Source: Bacillota bacterium (GTDB lineage: Bacteria; Bacillota; Proteinivoracia; UBA4975). From it: a stretch of 14,515 nt of DNA. Below, in pieces: positions 14,454 to 14,515 of this stretch (the first letter of the stretch is position 1; the number at the start of each line of letters is the position of its first letter). The position numbers and the translations under genes are program-made. The stretch lies in contig JAAYHI010000165.1 in NCBI GenBank assembly GCA_012727415.1, forward strand, positions 1 through 14,515. The letters are read 5' to 3'. The notes below the pieces were generated by a model. It had not been told where the DNA came from. It saw only the letters and a program-made list of their open reading frames with translations, and ran no database searches.

Positions 14454-14482
14454 TTGACAAAGCAACGCATAGTGAGTAAAAT
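14454..14482 (+). promoter_or_regulatory. Strong sigma-A promoter for the tRNA gene
   Basis: Perfect -35 TTGACA (14454-14459), 17-nt spacer and near-perfect -10 TAAAAT (14477-14482). Transcription would start near 14489, only a few bases before the tRNA 5' end at 14493, as is usual for stable RNA genes. I see no clear terminator between the lipoprotein stop (14367) and this promoter. Confidence 0.75.
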
Positions 14483-14492
14483 GTAATATGTT

Positions 14493-14515
14493 CGGGCTGT
14501 AGCGCAGTTTGGTAG
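14493..14515 (+). tRNA. 5' part of a tRNA gene, probably tRNA-Pro (cut by window end)
   Basis: The last 23 bases read as a tRNA 5' end: acceptor strand CGGGCTG, T8-A9, then D-stem GCGC and D-loop AGTTTGGTAG. The start CGGG-TGTAGCGCAG with C at position 1 is characteristic of bacterial tRNA-Pro. The anticodon lies outside the window, so the amino acid is an inference. Confidence 0.7.

Overview
The window is a chromosomal stretch of a spore-forming, low-to-moderate-GC Firmicute, most likely a member of the Clostridia. The evidence is a SpoIVA gene (spore coat morphogenesis), an IspH-ribosomal protein S1 fusion typical of Clostridia, a two-subunit-type glycyl-tRNA synthetase beta chain, and a set of families (DUF1614, YIEGIA, DUF3189, DUF512) that I know mainly from endospore formers. 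All supported genes lie on the + strand. I see no mobile element, CRISPR array or phage gene. The species cannot be named from this sequence.

Layout. (1) 3-878: 3' end of glyS. (2) 901-5037: a small membrane protein (perhaps YpfB/DUF5359-like), cmk, the ispH-rpsA fusion and a type 2 isopentenyl-diphosphate isomerase (fni). A sigma-A-like promoter in the tail of cmk serves ispH-rpsA, and an intrinsic terminator overlaps the fni stop codon. (3) 5113-7857: a tightly packed, poorly characterised module of DUF1614 membrane protein, YIEGIA membrane protein, a small YIEGIA 'capping' subunit and two diverged DUF3189 paralogues. (4) 7887-11508: DUF512/PDZ radical-SAM protein, der and gpsA, joined by ATGA stop/start overlaps. 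(5) 11605-13086: spoIVA behind a plausible sigma-E promoter and followed by a strong terminator. (6) 13354-14367: an unrecognised, more AT-rich lipoprotein gene with its own promoter and a hairpin that can hide its ribosome binding site. (7) 14454-14515: a strong promoter and the first 23 bases of a tRNA, probably tRNA-Pro.

The order (small membrane protein)-cmk-rpsA-(membrane genes)-der-gpsA-spoIVA parallels the Bacillus subtilis ypfB-cmk-ypfD-yphA-yphB(seaA)-der-gpsA-spoIVA region as I remember it. The functions span nucleotide metabolism (Cmk), isoprenoid precursors (IspH, Fni), translation (GlyS, S1, Der), phospholipid precursor supply (GpsA) and the spore envelope (SpoIVA). The uncharacterised DUF1614/YIEGIA/DUF3189 module sits where B. 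subtilis carries yphA and seaA, which suggests a membrane or spore-envelope role. It is the best candidate here for an undescribed system.

Points that most deserve a second look are the YIEGIA/DUF3189 module, the 9-bp inverted repeat that masks the lipoprotein Shine-Dalgarno site, a strong in-frame Shine-Dalgarno site at the IspH/S1 junction that could make free S1, and loss of a normally conserved histidine in Fni.
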